From JAIVGV01 sp036389335 (GTDB lineage: Bacteria; Acidobacteriota; Blastocatellia; Pyrinomonadales; Pyrinomonadaceae), in assembly GCA_036389335.1 (NCBI GenBank), contig DASVQC010000092.1, positions 62,001 through 126,000 on the forward strand: 64,000 bases of DNA, in the 5' to 3' direction. The stretch's first letter is position 1. Every line of letters starts with the position of its first letter. The notes beneath the pieces were generated by a model. That model ran no database searches and was not told the DNA's origin. It was given only the letters and a program-made list of their open reading frames with translations. The position numbers and the translations under genes are program-made. Below, piece after piece: positions 18,496-27,055 of this stretch.

Positions 18496-21400
18496 AAGCG
18501 ACCTCCCCTCGCCTCGACGCCGATTCTGTCCTCAAGGGGCTGAAAGATTTTCAGCGGAGGACGGTGGACTACGTCTTCCGCCGTCTCTACCTCGACGACC
18601 CCCCGGCGCGACGCTTCCTGGTCGCCGACGAAGTGGGACTCGGTAAGACGCTCGTCGCCAGGGGGGTGATCGCCAGGGCCGGCGAGCAACTGCGGGGCAA
18701 GGTCTCGCGCATCGACATAGTTTACATCTGCTCCAACGCCGACATCGCCCGCCAAAATATCAACCGGCTGAACGTCACGGGCGGCGAAGATTTCGAATTG
18801 GCCTCCCGCATCACGCTGCTCCCGATCATGCTGCATGATCTCAAGCATAAGCCCCTCAACTTCATCTCCTTTACGCCGGGCACGTCGTTCGACCTGAAGA
18901 AGAACCTCGGCATCGGCGGCGAGCGCGCTCTGCTTTATTGGCTGCTGAAGAGGGCGTGGCACTTGCGCGGCACCGGCCCCCTTAACCTCTTACAGGGGAA
19001 TGCCGGGGTCGAGGGGTTTCGGCACCGGGTGAATTCGTTCAACCACAACCACCAGATCGACGAGTCGCTGGCCGGCGAGTTTGCGCAGGCACTGGACAGG
19101 CACGTCGCGGCGGCGCGGGAGAAAGGGGAAGCGGACATACGCGCCCGCTTCGACGAACTCTGCCGGCGTTTCGGCCGCACGCGCAAACACATCCCGCGCG
19201 ACGACGCGCACGACCGGGCGCTGATGATCGGCGAACTCCGCGGCCTGCTCGCCGCCACGTGTCTGGTAGCCCTCCAGCCCGACCTCATCATCCTCGACGA
19301 GTTCCAGCGCTTCAAACACCTGCTGGACGGGACGGACAAGGCCAGCGACCTCGCGCGCGGCCTGTTCGAATACCCGGAGGCGCGAGTGCTCCTGCTCTCC
19401 GCCACCCCTTATAAGATGTACACGCTGGCGGACGAGGAGAAGACGGACGATCACTACAAGGACTTTCTGAGGACGCTGCGATTTTTACAGAATGACGCGG
19501 GCCGGGCGGCCGGGTTCGAGCGACTTCTTGACGAGTACCGGCGGGAACTCTTCCGCCTCGGGAACGGCGGCGGCCGACTTCCCGTCATCAAAGACGAGTT
19601 AGAGAAAGAGTTGCGCCGGGTGATGGTGCGAACCGAGAAGCTGGCCGTCTCTCAAGATCGGGACGGCATGCTGAAGGAGGTTTCGAGCGCCGCGACGAGG
19701 CTCGAAGCGAAGGATTTACATTCGTACCTCGCCTTGCAAAAGATGGCCCGCCTGCTCGGCGAGGCGGACACGCTGGAGTACTGGAAATCGGCCCCCTACC
19801 TCTTGAACTTTATGGACGATTACAAACTCAAGAGCGCGTTCGTGGAGTCGCTACAGGTCGCGGGGCGTGAGGCCGGTCTTGCCGAAGCCATGGGCGACGG
19901 AAATGGACTGTTACTCAACTGGCGAGAGATAGTGAGGTACAAGCGCGTCGACCCGGGAAACGCGCGCCTGCGCGGTTTGCTTGACGACACCGTCGGGGGA
20001 GACGTTTGGCGTTTGTTGTGGGTGCCGCCCTCGCTCCCTTACTACCGTCTCGACGGCCCTTTCGCCCAGGCCTCCGCGGCGCGGTTCACCAAGCGGCTGG
20101 TCTTTTCTTCGTGGAAGGTCGTGCCGAAGGTCATCTCGACCCTCCTCAGCTACGAGGCGGAGCGTCTGATGATGCGCTCCTTCGAAGAGTCTCCCGAGAA
20201 TACGCCCGAAGCGCGCAAGCGCAGGAGGCCGCTGCTGAGATTCGCGCGGGCCGATGATCGCCTGACGGGCATGCCCGTGCTCGGCCTGCTCTACCCGTGT
20301 GTGACCTTGGCGCGCGAGTGCGACCCTCTGCCGTCTGCCGTAGAGAATCGGGGGACGGCCGAATTGCCGTCCTCCGCACAGGCCGTCGAAAAATTAAAGG
20401 CTCGCGTCGAGCGCTTGCTGCCGAAGATCGTTAACAAGCGCACGAGAGGCCCGGAAGACGAGGCGTGGTACTGGGCCGCCCCGATCCTTCTCGATCTTCA
20501 CTTCGATAAGAAGGCGACCGGCGAGTGGTTTTCACAAACCGGCCTTGCCGAAGTCTGGTCCGGCGAGGCAGGCGCGCAGGAGGAGGACGGCGAGCGGTCT
20601 CACTGGGCCGAGCACGTCGAATACGCGCGCGAGTTGGTAGCGGGCCGCCTCCGCCTCGGGAGGCCGCCGGAAGACCTTTCCCTCGTGCTCGCGCAGATGG
20701 CGCTCGCCGCCCCCGGCACCGCCGCCCTGCGGGCGCTGTCCCGCGTCACGGGCGGGATGAAGAGTAAGGTGCCCGGCGGGCTTCGGACGAGCGCCGCGCA
20801 GGTCGGCTGGTCTTTCCGCCGCCTGTTCAACCTGCCGGAAGCGATGGCGCTGTTACGCGGGATGGATCCGTCGGAGCCTTACTGGCGTCGCGTGGTCGAA
20901 TACTGCGTGAGCGGCTGTCTTCAATCGACACTCGACGAATACGCCCACATTCTCCGCGAGTCGCTCGGTTTGCTGGATCAGTCGGCCGAGGATACCGCGG
21001 GCAAAATCGCCGGGGCCGTGCGGGGCGCCCTCTCGTTGCGCACCTCGACCGTGGGCGTCGACGACGTCAGGGTCAATCCGTCCCGCGCGACCATTAAAGT
21101 GGAAAGGGGCCGAAGAATGCGCATCCACTTTGCGATGCGCTTCGGCGAAGAGAAGAACGACGACGCTCAGGACGTGACGCGCGCCGAACAGGTGCGCGAA
21201 GCGTTCAACTCGCCCTTCTGGCCCTTCGTGCTCGCCACCACATCCGTCGGCCAGGAGGGGCTCGACTTTCACCACTACTGCCACGCGGTCGTGCATTGGA
21301 ACCTGCCCTCCAACCCGGTCGATCTGGAACAGCGTGAAGGGCGCGTGCACCGCTACAAGGGGCACGCGGTGCGAAAGAATCTCGTCCTCAAGTACGGGAC

Positions 21401-21737
21401 GACGGAATTTTCCGGCGCTTTTCATGATCCCTGGGAAGAACTCTTCAGCGCGGGGAAGAATGATCGTCCGGCCGAAGCTTCCGACCTCGTGCCTTTCTGG
21501 GTTTTCACCCTTGAAGGGGGCGCTCGGATTGAACGCCACGTGCCCGCCCTGCCCCTGAGCAGAGACGGGGAGCGATTCGCGGCGCTGCGCCGGTCTCTGG
21601 CCGTTTATCGAATGGTATTCGGGCAGTCTCGACAGGAAGACCTGGCTGCGTATCTTCTTGCCCATCTTCCAGAATCGGACATCGAACGTGTTGCGGAGGA
21701 GCTTCGCGTCAATCTCGAGCCGCCGTCGGCTTCGTAG
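18492..21737 (+). CDS. SNF2/DEAD-like helicase, Azaca-like operon
   Basis: About 1081 residues from the ATG at 18492 (ATGA overlap with the PLD gene). Superfamily-2 motifs are in order: Walker A in ADEVGLGKTLVARG near residue 47, a DE-box variant LIILDEFQRFKHLL near 265, motif III LLLSATPYKMYT near 305, and motifs V/VI in TTSVGQEGLDFHHYCHAVV and SNPVDLEQREGRVHRYKG near 920-955. The N- and C-terminal RecA lobes are separated by an unusually long insert of about 550 residues. ADEVGLGKT and the final Q-x-x-GRxxR motif are typical of SNF2-like translocases. It probably powers DNA translocation for the PLD nuclease. The gene closes the operon. Confidence 0.85.
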   Translation: MKATSPRLDADSVLKGLKDFQRRTVDYVFRRLYLDDPPARRFLVADEVGLGKTLVARGVIARAGEQLRGKVSRIDIVYICSNADIARQNINRLNVTGGEDFELASRITLLPIMLHDLKHKPLNFISFTPGTSFDLKKNLGIGGERALLYWLLKRAWHLRGTGPLNLLQGNAGVEGFRHRVNSFNHNHQIDESLAGEFAQALDRHVAAAREKGEADIRARFDELCRRFGRTRKHIPRDDAHDRALMIGELRGLLAATCLVALQPDLIILDEFQRFKHLLDGTDKASDLARGLFEYPEARVLLLSATPYKMYTLADEEKTDDHYKDFLRTLRFLQNDAGRAAGFERLLDEYRRELFRLGNGGGRLPVIKDELEKELRRVMVRTEKLAVSQDRDGMLKEVSSAATRLEAKDLHSYLALQKMARLLGEADTLEYWKSAPYLLNFMDDYKLKSAFVESLQVAGREAGLAEAMGDGNGLLLNWREIVRYKRVDPGNARLRGLLDDTVGGDVWRLLWVPPSLPYYRLDGPFAQASAARFTKRLVFSSWKVVPKVISTLLSYEAERLMMRSFEESPENTPEARKRRRPLLRFARADDRLTGMPVLGLLYPCVTLARECDPLPSAVENRGTAELPSSAQAVEKLKARVERLLPKIVNKRTRGPEDEAWYWAAPILLDLHFDKKATGEWFSQTGLAEVWSGEAGAQEEDGERSHWAEHVEYARELVAGRLRLGRPPEDLSLVLAQMALAAPGTAALRALSRVTGGMKSKVPGGLRTSAAQVGWSFRRLFNLPEAMALLRGMDPSEPYWRRVVEYCVSGCLQSTLDEYAHILRESLGLLDQSAEDTAGKIAGAVRGALSLRTSTVGVDDVRVNPSRATIKVERGRRMRIHFAMRFGEEKNDDAQDVTRAEQVREAFNSPFWPFVLATTSVGQEGLDFHHYCHAVVHWNLPSNPVDLEQREGRVHRYKGHAVRKNLVLKYGTTEFSGAFHDPWEELFSAGKNDRPAEASDLVPFWVFTLEGGARIERHVPALPLSRDGERFAALRRSLAVYRMVFGQSRQEDLAAYLLAHLPESDIERVAEELRVNLEPPSAS

Positions 21738-21752
21738 ATTAAAAGCACTGGG

Positions 21753-21980
21753 ATGTGGCGCTTTAGATTCGTGCGATACGGATTTGGATGGTGGGATGAT
21801 GTCGAATACGGAAGAGCAAGATCGTTTAAAACTTGGAGCCTCGCGAGAGGAATTGCTCGATTAGGGGCACGTAGGAACCCGCCGCTCAGTTACCGCGCAC
21901 TGCGTTCTCGCGGGGTTGAAGTGGTTGACGAGCCGCCTGCTGAAGTCTTCTGCCTTCCGGTTCTTGATGAGGAGCAATGA
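21753..21980 (+). CDS. small hypothetical ORF, possibly decayed
   Basis: 75 codons ending with the acidic run VDEPPAEVFCLPVLDEEQ, which has coding character, while the N-terminal half looks out of frame. An overlapping frame reads SNTEEQDRLKLGASREELLD before a stop near 21864, so a frameshifted older gene is likely. It ends in ATGA overlapping the next small frame. No family recognised. Confidence 0.25.
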   Translation: MWRFRFVRYGFGWWDDVEYGRARSFKTWSLARGIARLGARRNPPLSYRALRSRGVEVVDEPPAEVFCLPVLDEEQ

Positions 21981-22114
21981 CCTTCCTCCCGGCGAGTGAG
22001 GAGCAGGGGTTTGTCATACAAGAGCAAGCCGGTGAGGCTTTAGGAACGGAGTTTACAAGTGAGCGATATATAGACCACAAGCTACAGACAACAGAGACCG
22101 CCAAGAAGCTGTAA
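21977..22114 (+). CDS. small hypothetical ORF (45 codons)
   Basis: It starts at an ATG with GAGGAG six bases upstream, overlapping the previous small frame by ATGA. The peptide is acidic with good codon use (SEEQGFVIQEQAGEALGTEF). No family recognised; it may be a true small protein or the tail of a decayed gene. Confidence 0.3.
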   Translation: MTFLPASEEQGFVIQEQAGEALGTEFTSERYIDHKLQTTETAKKL

Positions 22115-22510
22115 TCCAGGGTGCTCGACAGCTACGATCCAGACGTTTTCCTAAAGTATTTCATAGATACACTGTCTGAGCACTTATCTCTACTTTTAGT
22201 AGCAGATTCGCTACTTCTAATTGCGGAACTGTGTTTTCGACTTGTTTTCGTAGATCGAGGAGGCTGTATAGTTCAATTGCTTTTGGTGATCGGTGTAAAT
22301 ATTCAGACTAAAAGGGTTTGCATCTATAAGTTGTCTAGTCTTTCTATTCAATCCCAAAATTTAGCTGCCATTTATCGGCATGGGTATGCCCCTTGCCATA
22401 GAGCCACCCGCTGGTCTTAGGGATCTTGTTTTAGACTGGGCTGGCGCTTGCCCGCGCCACTAAAGTGGCCGCCTAATGACTCGGTCGATATAAACCGGAG
22501 GTTGGTGAAG
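22115..22510. other. AT-rich gene-free stretch before the ABC transporter operon
   Basis: Clearly lower in GC than both sides. A 99-codon frame at 22121-22420 lacks coding character and a ribosome binding site. The promoter of the transporter operon is probably here. GGAGGTT at 22497-22503 is the ribosome binding site for the next gene. Confidence 0.35.
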
Positions 22511-23437
22511 GTGAAAAGTATGAGGTTAGCTACTGTTAAGAACCGCGCCCTATGTTCGCTTTTAGTCGTCGCGCTGGTGGCCGTGAGCGCTTTTTCGGGA
22601 TGTAACAGAGGGGCGGCAGGTCCTTCAGGCCAAGAGACCGTTTACGAACGAGTTATCAAGGCCGGAAAGATACGGGCGGCTTATATCAGCTACCCGCCAG
22701 CCTGCATGAAGGACACCAAGACGGGGAAACTAACAGGCATCTTTGTGGAGACTCTTGAAAAAGCCGCCGAGAATGTCGGGCTCAAGGTGGAATGGACGGA
22801 AGAAGTCGGCTGGGGTTCCCAAATCGAAGGCCTTCAGGCTGATCGCTACGACATCATCGGCTCACCTGTTTGGGCGAATCCGACCCGCGGCAAAATGACG
22901 GGTCTCTCTATCCCGGTCTACTACAGCGGTATCGGGATTTACGTGAGGCAGGACGATAATAGATTCTCCAATAATTACACCGCCATCAACTCCAGCAACG
23001 TCAGAATTGCCACCATTGATGGTGAAACCGGTGATTTGATCGCCAGGACGCAATTCCCGCTGGCGCAACGCGATTCTTTGCCCCAGACTACCGACATATC
23101 GCAACTGTTCCTCGAGCTAACCGGCAACAAGGCGGATGTGATGTTCGCCGAACCATACTTCGCCCACCAGTTCCTCCAGGGGCATCCTAACTCGGTGAAA
23201 AACATCGCGGCGGAAAATCCTATCCGCACCCTCGGCAACGTCTACATGTTTAAGAGGGATCAAGCGGAATTCAAACAAATGCTCGACGTGGCAGTCGAGG
23301 ACCTGATTAACAGCGGGTTCGTAGATCAATTAATAAGTAAATATGAGCCTGCGCCGAATACCTTCTACCGCGTCGCTCAGCCCTACCGGTTGATTGAACA
23401 AACCGGCAGTAAGAGCGCCACGGCTTCGGTTAGATGA
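22511..23437 (+). CDS. ABC transporter substrate-binding lipoprotein, polar amino acid family (SBP_bac_3)
   Basis: I place the start at the GTG 22511, nine bases after GGAGGTT; an in-frame ATG at 22520 is also possible. A lipoprotein signal peptide ends in the lipobox FSGC. The mature part follows the family-3 solute-binding pattern: an opening strand (IKAGKIRAAYISYPP), then TGKLTGIFVETLEKAAENVG, LQADRYDIIGSPVW, and a second lobe ending in LINSGFVDQLISKYEP. It would capture a small solute in the periplasm and deliver it to the permease and ATPase encoded next. Family members usually bind amino acids, but this operon also contains nucleotide-type genes, so the ligand is open. Confidence 0.88.
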   Translation: MKSMRLATVKNRALCSLLVVALVAVSAFSGCNRGAAGPSGQETVYERVIKAGKIRAAYISYPPACMKDTKTGKLTGIFVETLEKAAENVGLKVEWTEEVGWGSQIEGLQADRYDIIGSPVWANPTRGKMTGLSIPVYYSGIGIYVRQDDNRFSNNYTAINSSNVRIATIDGETGDLIARTQFPLAQRDSLPQTTDISQLFLELTGNKADVMFAEPYFAHQFLQGHPNSVKNIAAENPIRTLGNVYMFKRDQAEFKQMLDVAVEDLINSGFVDQLISKYEPAPNTFYRVAQPYRLIEQTGSKSATASVR

Positions 23438-23491
23438 GTGGCCAACCTATAAAAGTGCGCAGTCATACCGGAGCAAAGGCGGGTCTTTCTA

Positions 23492-24157
23492 GTGTCGGTA
23501 CTGGATATTTTAACGAAATATAGAGGGGAGTTCCTTTATGGGCTGTGGGTTACCTTGAAACTGTGCCTGCTGATCTGGCCGATAGGAATTGTAGTCGGAA
23601 CGGCTCTCGGGGTGGCTGGTGCCAAGTGGAAGTTGGGAGTTGGAATCCCTTCCAAAGTTATATCATTCACGCTTTCAGGGATACCCATTCTGGTCTTTCT
23701 TTTCTGGCTACATTATCCCGCGCAGTCCTTATTAAAAATCGTAGTTAATCCATTCTATACCGCCGCCGCCGCCCTTTCCATCATCAACGTGCTGCTGGTT
23801 GCCGATCTGATCCGTGGCGTTTTGAATGACTTCCCGACGCAGTACATTATGGCCGCGCGCGTGTGCGGTCTTTCGCATCAGCAGACGGTTCTGAACATAC
23901 AACTCCCTATCATCTTCAGGCAGGTGCTGCCGAGCCTTCTTCTAATTCAGGTGTCAATGTTGCAGGCGACGCTCTTCGCGAGCCTGATCTCCGTGGACGA
24001 AATCTTCCGGGTGGCGCAGAGAATCAACTCGGAGGTTTACCGGCCGGTTGAGATTTACACCGCGCTCGCCGTGCTCTTCCTGGCAGTCTGCCTTCCGCTG
24101 CACGGGCTTGCCTACTGGCTCAAAGCAAGATTCACCAGAGACCTGTCAGAACAGTGA
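23492..24157 (+). CDS. ABC transporter permease, polar amino acid type (HisM/GlnP-like)
   Basis: A 221-residue inner-membrane protein with about five transmembrane segments (for example LWVTLKLCLLIWPIGIVVG). The EAA loop equivalent is AARVCGLSHQQTVLNIQLP near residues 125-145, the contact point with the ATPase. The start is a GTG with only a weak upstream GGCGGG. The length fits the HisM/GlnP family. It lies 54 bp after the binding-protein gene, and the ATPase gene follows closely. Confidence 0.88.
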   Translation: MSVLDILTKYRGEFLYGLWVTLKLCLLIWPIGIVVGTALGVAGAKWKLGVGIPSKVISFTLSGIPILVFLFWLHYPAQSLLKIVVNPFYTAAAALSIINVLLVADLIRGVLNDFPTQYIMAARVCGLSHQQTVLNIQLPIIFRQVLPSLLLIQVSMLQATLFASLISVDEIFRVAQRINSEVYRPVEIYTALAVLFLAVCLPLHGLAYWLKARFTRDLSEQ

Positions 24158-24180
24158 GGGATCGAAGGGGGCGGGCGAAG

Positions 24181-24909
24181 ATGCTTATAGGCAAAGACAT
24201 CCACAAGGCATTTGGAACCAGGAAGGTTCTCGCCGGGGTGAATGCCTCTATAGCGCCCGGCCAGATCACGGCCCTCATCGGTCCCAGCGGTGGCGGCAAG
24301 AGCACTTTCCTGCGCGCCATGTCACTCCTCGACCCCCCGAACAGTGGTAGTGTCACCGTCGATGAGGCGACGTATGTTTACCCGAAAAAGGGGGGCAACG
24401 GCATGCCGCCCCCTTGGCCGAAATTGACGATCGTGTTCCAGCAACTCTTCCTATGGCCTCATCTCACGATCCGCCAGAACATCGCACTGCCGGGGAAGAA
24501 CACCAACGGGCACCGACTGAACGGCATAGTGGATGAGCTCATCGGGCTTTTTGACTTAAGTGAGTTCGCCGATCGTTATCCCAACCAGGTCTCCCTAGGT
24601 CAGCGGCAGCGCGCGGCTATTGCGCGCGCCCTCGCGCTACAGCCTAAATACCTCCTCCTCGACGAGATCACCTCCGCACTCGACGTCGAGCACGTGAGTA
24701 AGCTGCTGAATCACATCAAAACCATTCGCGACCGGGGGACGGGAATACTGCTGATTACACACCTGATCGGTTTCGCCGAACGGGCGGCCGACCAGATTCT
24801 TTTCATGGAGAGAGGGACAATAGTGGAAGCCGGGGGGCCGGAACTGCTCTCCTCGCCGAAAAGCAGACGACTGGCCCAATTTCTCTCACTCGTTGGCACT
24901 GCTAATTAG
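24181..24909 (+). CDS. ABC transporter ATP-binding protein, amino acid type
   Basis: I chose the ATG 24181 because family members begin with a short strand like LIGKDIHKAFG; a GTG at 24154 overlapping the permease stop is an alternative. Walker A is GPSGGGKST, the Q-loop is VFQQLFLWPHLT, Walker B is YLLLDEITSALD, and the H-loop is LLITHLIGF. The signature is SLGQRQR rather than LSGGQ, a variant known from some amino acid importers. A roughly 10-residue insertion of PKKGGNGMPPPWP type precedes the Q-loop. It energises the importer encoded upstream. Confidence 0.9.
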   Translation: MLIGKDIHKAFGTRKVLAGVNASIAPGQITALIGPSGGGKSTFLRAMSLLDPPNSGSVTVDEATYVYPKKGGNGMPPPWPKLTIVFQQLFLWPHLTIRQNIALPGKNTNGHRLNGIVDELIGLFDLSEFADRYPNQVSLGQRQRAAIARALALQPKYLLLDEITSALDVEHVSKLLNHIKTIRDRGTGILLITHLIGFAERAADQILFMERGTIVEAGGPELLSSPKSRRLAQFLSLVGTAN

Positions 24910-24931
24910 GCCAACATCAGGAGGACGTATC

Positions 24932-25582
24932 ATGGAATATGAATTTATGACCTCGCCTTTTGTGGCAGACGCAATCATAGCTTACATGCGAGAGGGCAAT
25001 GTTCCCCCTGACGAGGACGCGGTTCTCCTCGACCGTATGCCGGTCATTGATACTCTGCGTCGGGTGGTGGTAGACGATGATGTTCCGTTGATTCTGAGAA
25101 TTATCGAAAAGGAGTCGGGACCGGCGGCGGGTTTGGCTTGTAGCCTTTTACGCCAACATGCACTTCGGCCGGACGTCAAGAAATGCTTCGAATCCAGGTG
25201 GGAGACGGCGAACCCTTATCTCAGGAACAGGTTAATGTGGAGGATGCTTGACGATCCGGAACTTCGGGAGGAGCGGCATCAAGAACTCTTCAAGTTCGTG
25301 CTGGCAGAATGGGATACCTTCAGAGATTTCAACCTGACGTTTTACGGGAGTGGAAAGGAGGGTATCGCTAACTTCAAAGCGCGAATCGAAGATCCCACAT
25401 TCCCCGAGTCCAAGAAATGGATTTACCTCTGTTGCGCTCCGTCTGTGATTGAAGATCCTACGGAGGCGGAGGAGCTGGTCAATCTGGGCCTTTCGATGAG
25501 TGATCCTTTTACCCGTGAAGTCGCGGTCACCCTACTGCAACGATTCTTCCCGGACAAGGGCGAATCTGGAAACGGAAGATAG
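24932..25582 (+). CDS. hypothetical helical (HEAT-like) protein
   Basis: 216 residues from the ATG 24932, which has GGAGGA nine bases upstream. The sequence consists of paired helices of HEAT/ARM character (for example PLILRIIEKESGPAAGLACS and PFTREVAVTLLQRFF). I do not recognise a family. It lies between the transporter ATPase and the LOG-like enzyme, in the same direction with short gaps, so it is probably an operon member acting as adaptor or regulator. That role is inference. Confidence 0.65.
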   Translation: MEYEFMTSPFVADAIIAYMREGNVPPDEDAVLLDRMPVIDTLRRVVVDDDVPLILRIIEKESGPAAGLACSLLRQHALRPDVKKCFESRWETANPYLRNRLMWRMLDDPELREERHQELFKFVLAEWDTFRDFNLTFYGSGKEGIANFKARIEDPTFPESKKWIYLCCAPSVIEDPTEAEELVNLGLSMSDPFTREVAVTLLQRFFPDKGESGNGR

Positions 25583-25632
25583 CAACTTAATGACAGAGAG
25601 ACTCGGCCGCAACTTTGCGAACAGGAGTTGAC

Positions 25633-26340
25633 ATGACGTATAGGGTTGAACAGAAACAATGGCTTGCCGTTCTGGGAGGCGCCACACGATACGGTAATGA
25701 ACAGGTCATCACCGCTTTCAAAGTTGGCCGGGAGATTGCCAGAAAGGGGAAAAACCTCGTGACCGGCGGGACTACGGGGATACCTTATGCCGCCGCTATG
25801 GGAGCCAAACAAGAGGGCGCGCTGGTCGTAGGCATTTCCCCTGCGGCGAGCTTCGAGGAGCACCTTATTAGATACAAGAAGCCGCTGGATTACGCAGATT
25901 TCATCGTCTATACAGGCACCGGTGTTGCCGGACGGAGCTCTATTCTCCTTCAATCCGTCCCCGGCGCCGTCTTTATAGGAGGTGAATTCGGCACCCTCAA
26001 TGAGTTCAGTGCGGCGTGGATGTGCGGCAACAATGTCTTGGGGGTTTTACTCGGCACCGGCGGCGTGTCCGAGCGCTTCCAAGATATCCTTTCTGACATT
26101 GAAACCACTTGGGGAAGCAAGGCAATCTTTGACTTAGACCCTATTGAACTCGTCCATAAGGTTTGCGAAGAGGTCGATCAAATGTACTCGACTCGGTCCT
26201 CTCAACTACAGGCCGACGAAATTGGGAGGGATGTGCGGAACATCATCGGGCAGTTCCTCGACGAGGAGAGTGAAAGATCATGCGTGAAACAGTCGGCGAC
26301 TATCCCGATTGGCGTTCCATCAACTATAAACCTGCTATAG
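25633..26340 (+). CDS. LOG/SLOG-family nucleotide-binding protein (TIGR00725-like)
   Basis: 235 residues from the ATG 25633 with GGAG upstream. The Rossmann-like SLOG fold is indicated by VLGGATRYGNE near the N-terminus, TGGTTGIPYAAAMGAKQEG near residue 45, and IGGEFGTLNEFSAAW near 117, which is the GGxGTxxE motif of the LOG family. LOG enzymes remove the base from nucleoside monophosphates, and other SLOG members bind nucleotide-derived signals; which applies here is unknown. The C-terminal 60 residues are helical. The gene overlaps the following methyltransferase gene by 61 bp, an unusually long overlap, so the last 20 residues may be a read-on extension. The neighbouring phosphoribosyltransferase-like and purine-permease genes favour a nucleobase/nucleotide role. 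Confidence 0.78.
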   Translation: MTYRVEQKQWLAVLGGATRYGNEQVITAFKVGREIARKGKNLVTGGTTGIPYAAAMGAKQEGALVVGISPAASFEEHLIRYKKPLDYADFIVYTGTGVAGRSSILLQSVPGAVFIGGEFGTLNEFSAAWMCGNNVLGVLLGTGGVSERFQDILSDIETTWGSKAIFDLDPIELVHKVCEEVDQMYSTRSSQLQADEIGRDVRNIIGQFLDEESERSCVKQSATIPIGVPSTINLL

Positions 26341-26957
26341 CCGAACTGTTGCCCGCCGCCCTGCTCCCGTACCTGTCGAGCGGGCAGACTGCCCTGGACG
26401 TCGGTTGTAACACGGGCAGCGTCGCCTTATTTCTTGCGAAGCATGGCCTGAGCGTGCTCGGTGTTGACATCAACCCCGAGTCGATTCGCACGGCCAACGA
26501 GCGGGCCGAAGAAACCGGCTTGCGGGCCAGGGTTCGTTTCATCGCGACCGATGTCACGGCGGAGCAAAATCTCGGTGCGTTTGATGCGGTACTGATGATC
26601 CGGCTGCTCACCTGCTTCCCCTCTCTTCATAGCTGGCGCTCACTTTTACGGCGGGCAGGTTCTCTCCTCAAAGACGAAGGCATTATTTACATCAACGATT
26701 TCAAGATTGCGGAGAATAGCGAGGTGTACCGGGAGAGGTACGCTGCCGGTGCTCGATTGGGGTGGAGGACGGGGAATTTCGCAGTCAACGACAAGGCAGG
26801 CCGGCTCCTCTTCATCGCACACCACCATTCCGAGCAAGATCTCGAAGAGATCACTTCGCCGTACTCGCAACTGGAACTCAATTTTAGGAAATCCCTCTCG
26901 ATGAATGGGAACGAGTGTGAAATGTTCGAGTTCATAGGGCGGAGATTGCGACTATAA
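26280..26957 (+). CDS. class I SAM-dependent methyltransferase
   Basis: 225 residues. The SAM-binding glycine motif is TALDVGCNTGSVALFLAKHG near residue 38, the motif II acidic residue is in VLGVDINPESI, motif III is FIATDVTAEQNLGAFDAVL, and the post-motif strand is YINDFKIAENS. The substrate cannot be read. AGGAG lies about 15 bases upstream of the ATG, inside the LOG gene. Its place between a LOG-like enzyme and a phosphoribosyltransferase-like protein suggests a small-molecule, perhaps nucleobase-type, substrate. Confidence 0.85.
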   Translation: MRETVGDYPDWRSINYKPAIAELLPAALLPYLSSGQTALDVGCNTGSVALFLAKHGLSVLGVDINPESIRTANERAEETGLRARVRFIATDVTAEQNLGAFDAVLMIRLLTCFPSLHSWRSLLRRAGSLLKDEGIIYINDFKIAENSEVYRERYAAGARLGWRTGNFAVNDKAGRLLFIAHHHSEQDLEEITSPYSQLELNFRKSLSMNGNECEMFEFIGRRLRL

Positions 26958-27055
26958 AGGATGCCTCTTTTTACTCCCGAACTCAGTAATGCGGTAAGCG
27001 CCGCGGAAGGGCGCTAAGGATCGGGCGACATACTTTCGCACACGGAGGGTTAGAA

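Noticed and set aside
24154..24180. GTG at 24154 as the ABC ATPase start
   Set aside because: It overlaps the permease stop but has no ribosome binding site, and family members start at the equivalent of the ATG at 24181; kept as an alternative.
26958..27055. Purine-type riboswitch before the PRTase-like and AzgA permease genes
   Set aside because: The 98-bp spacer has only a short AGCGCC/GGCGCT hairpin and none of the conserved junction bases I would expect.
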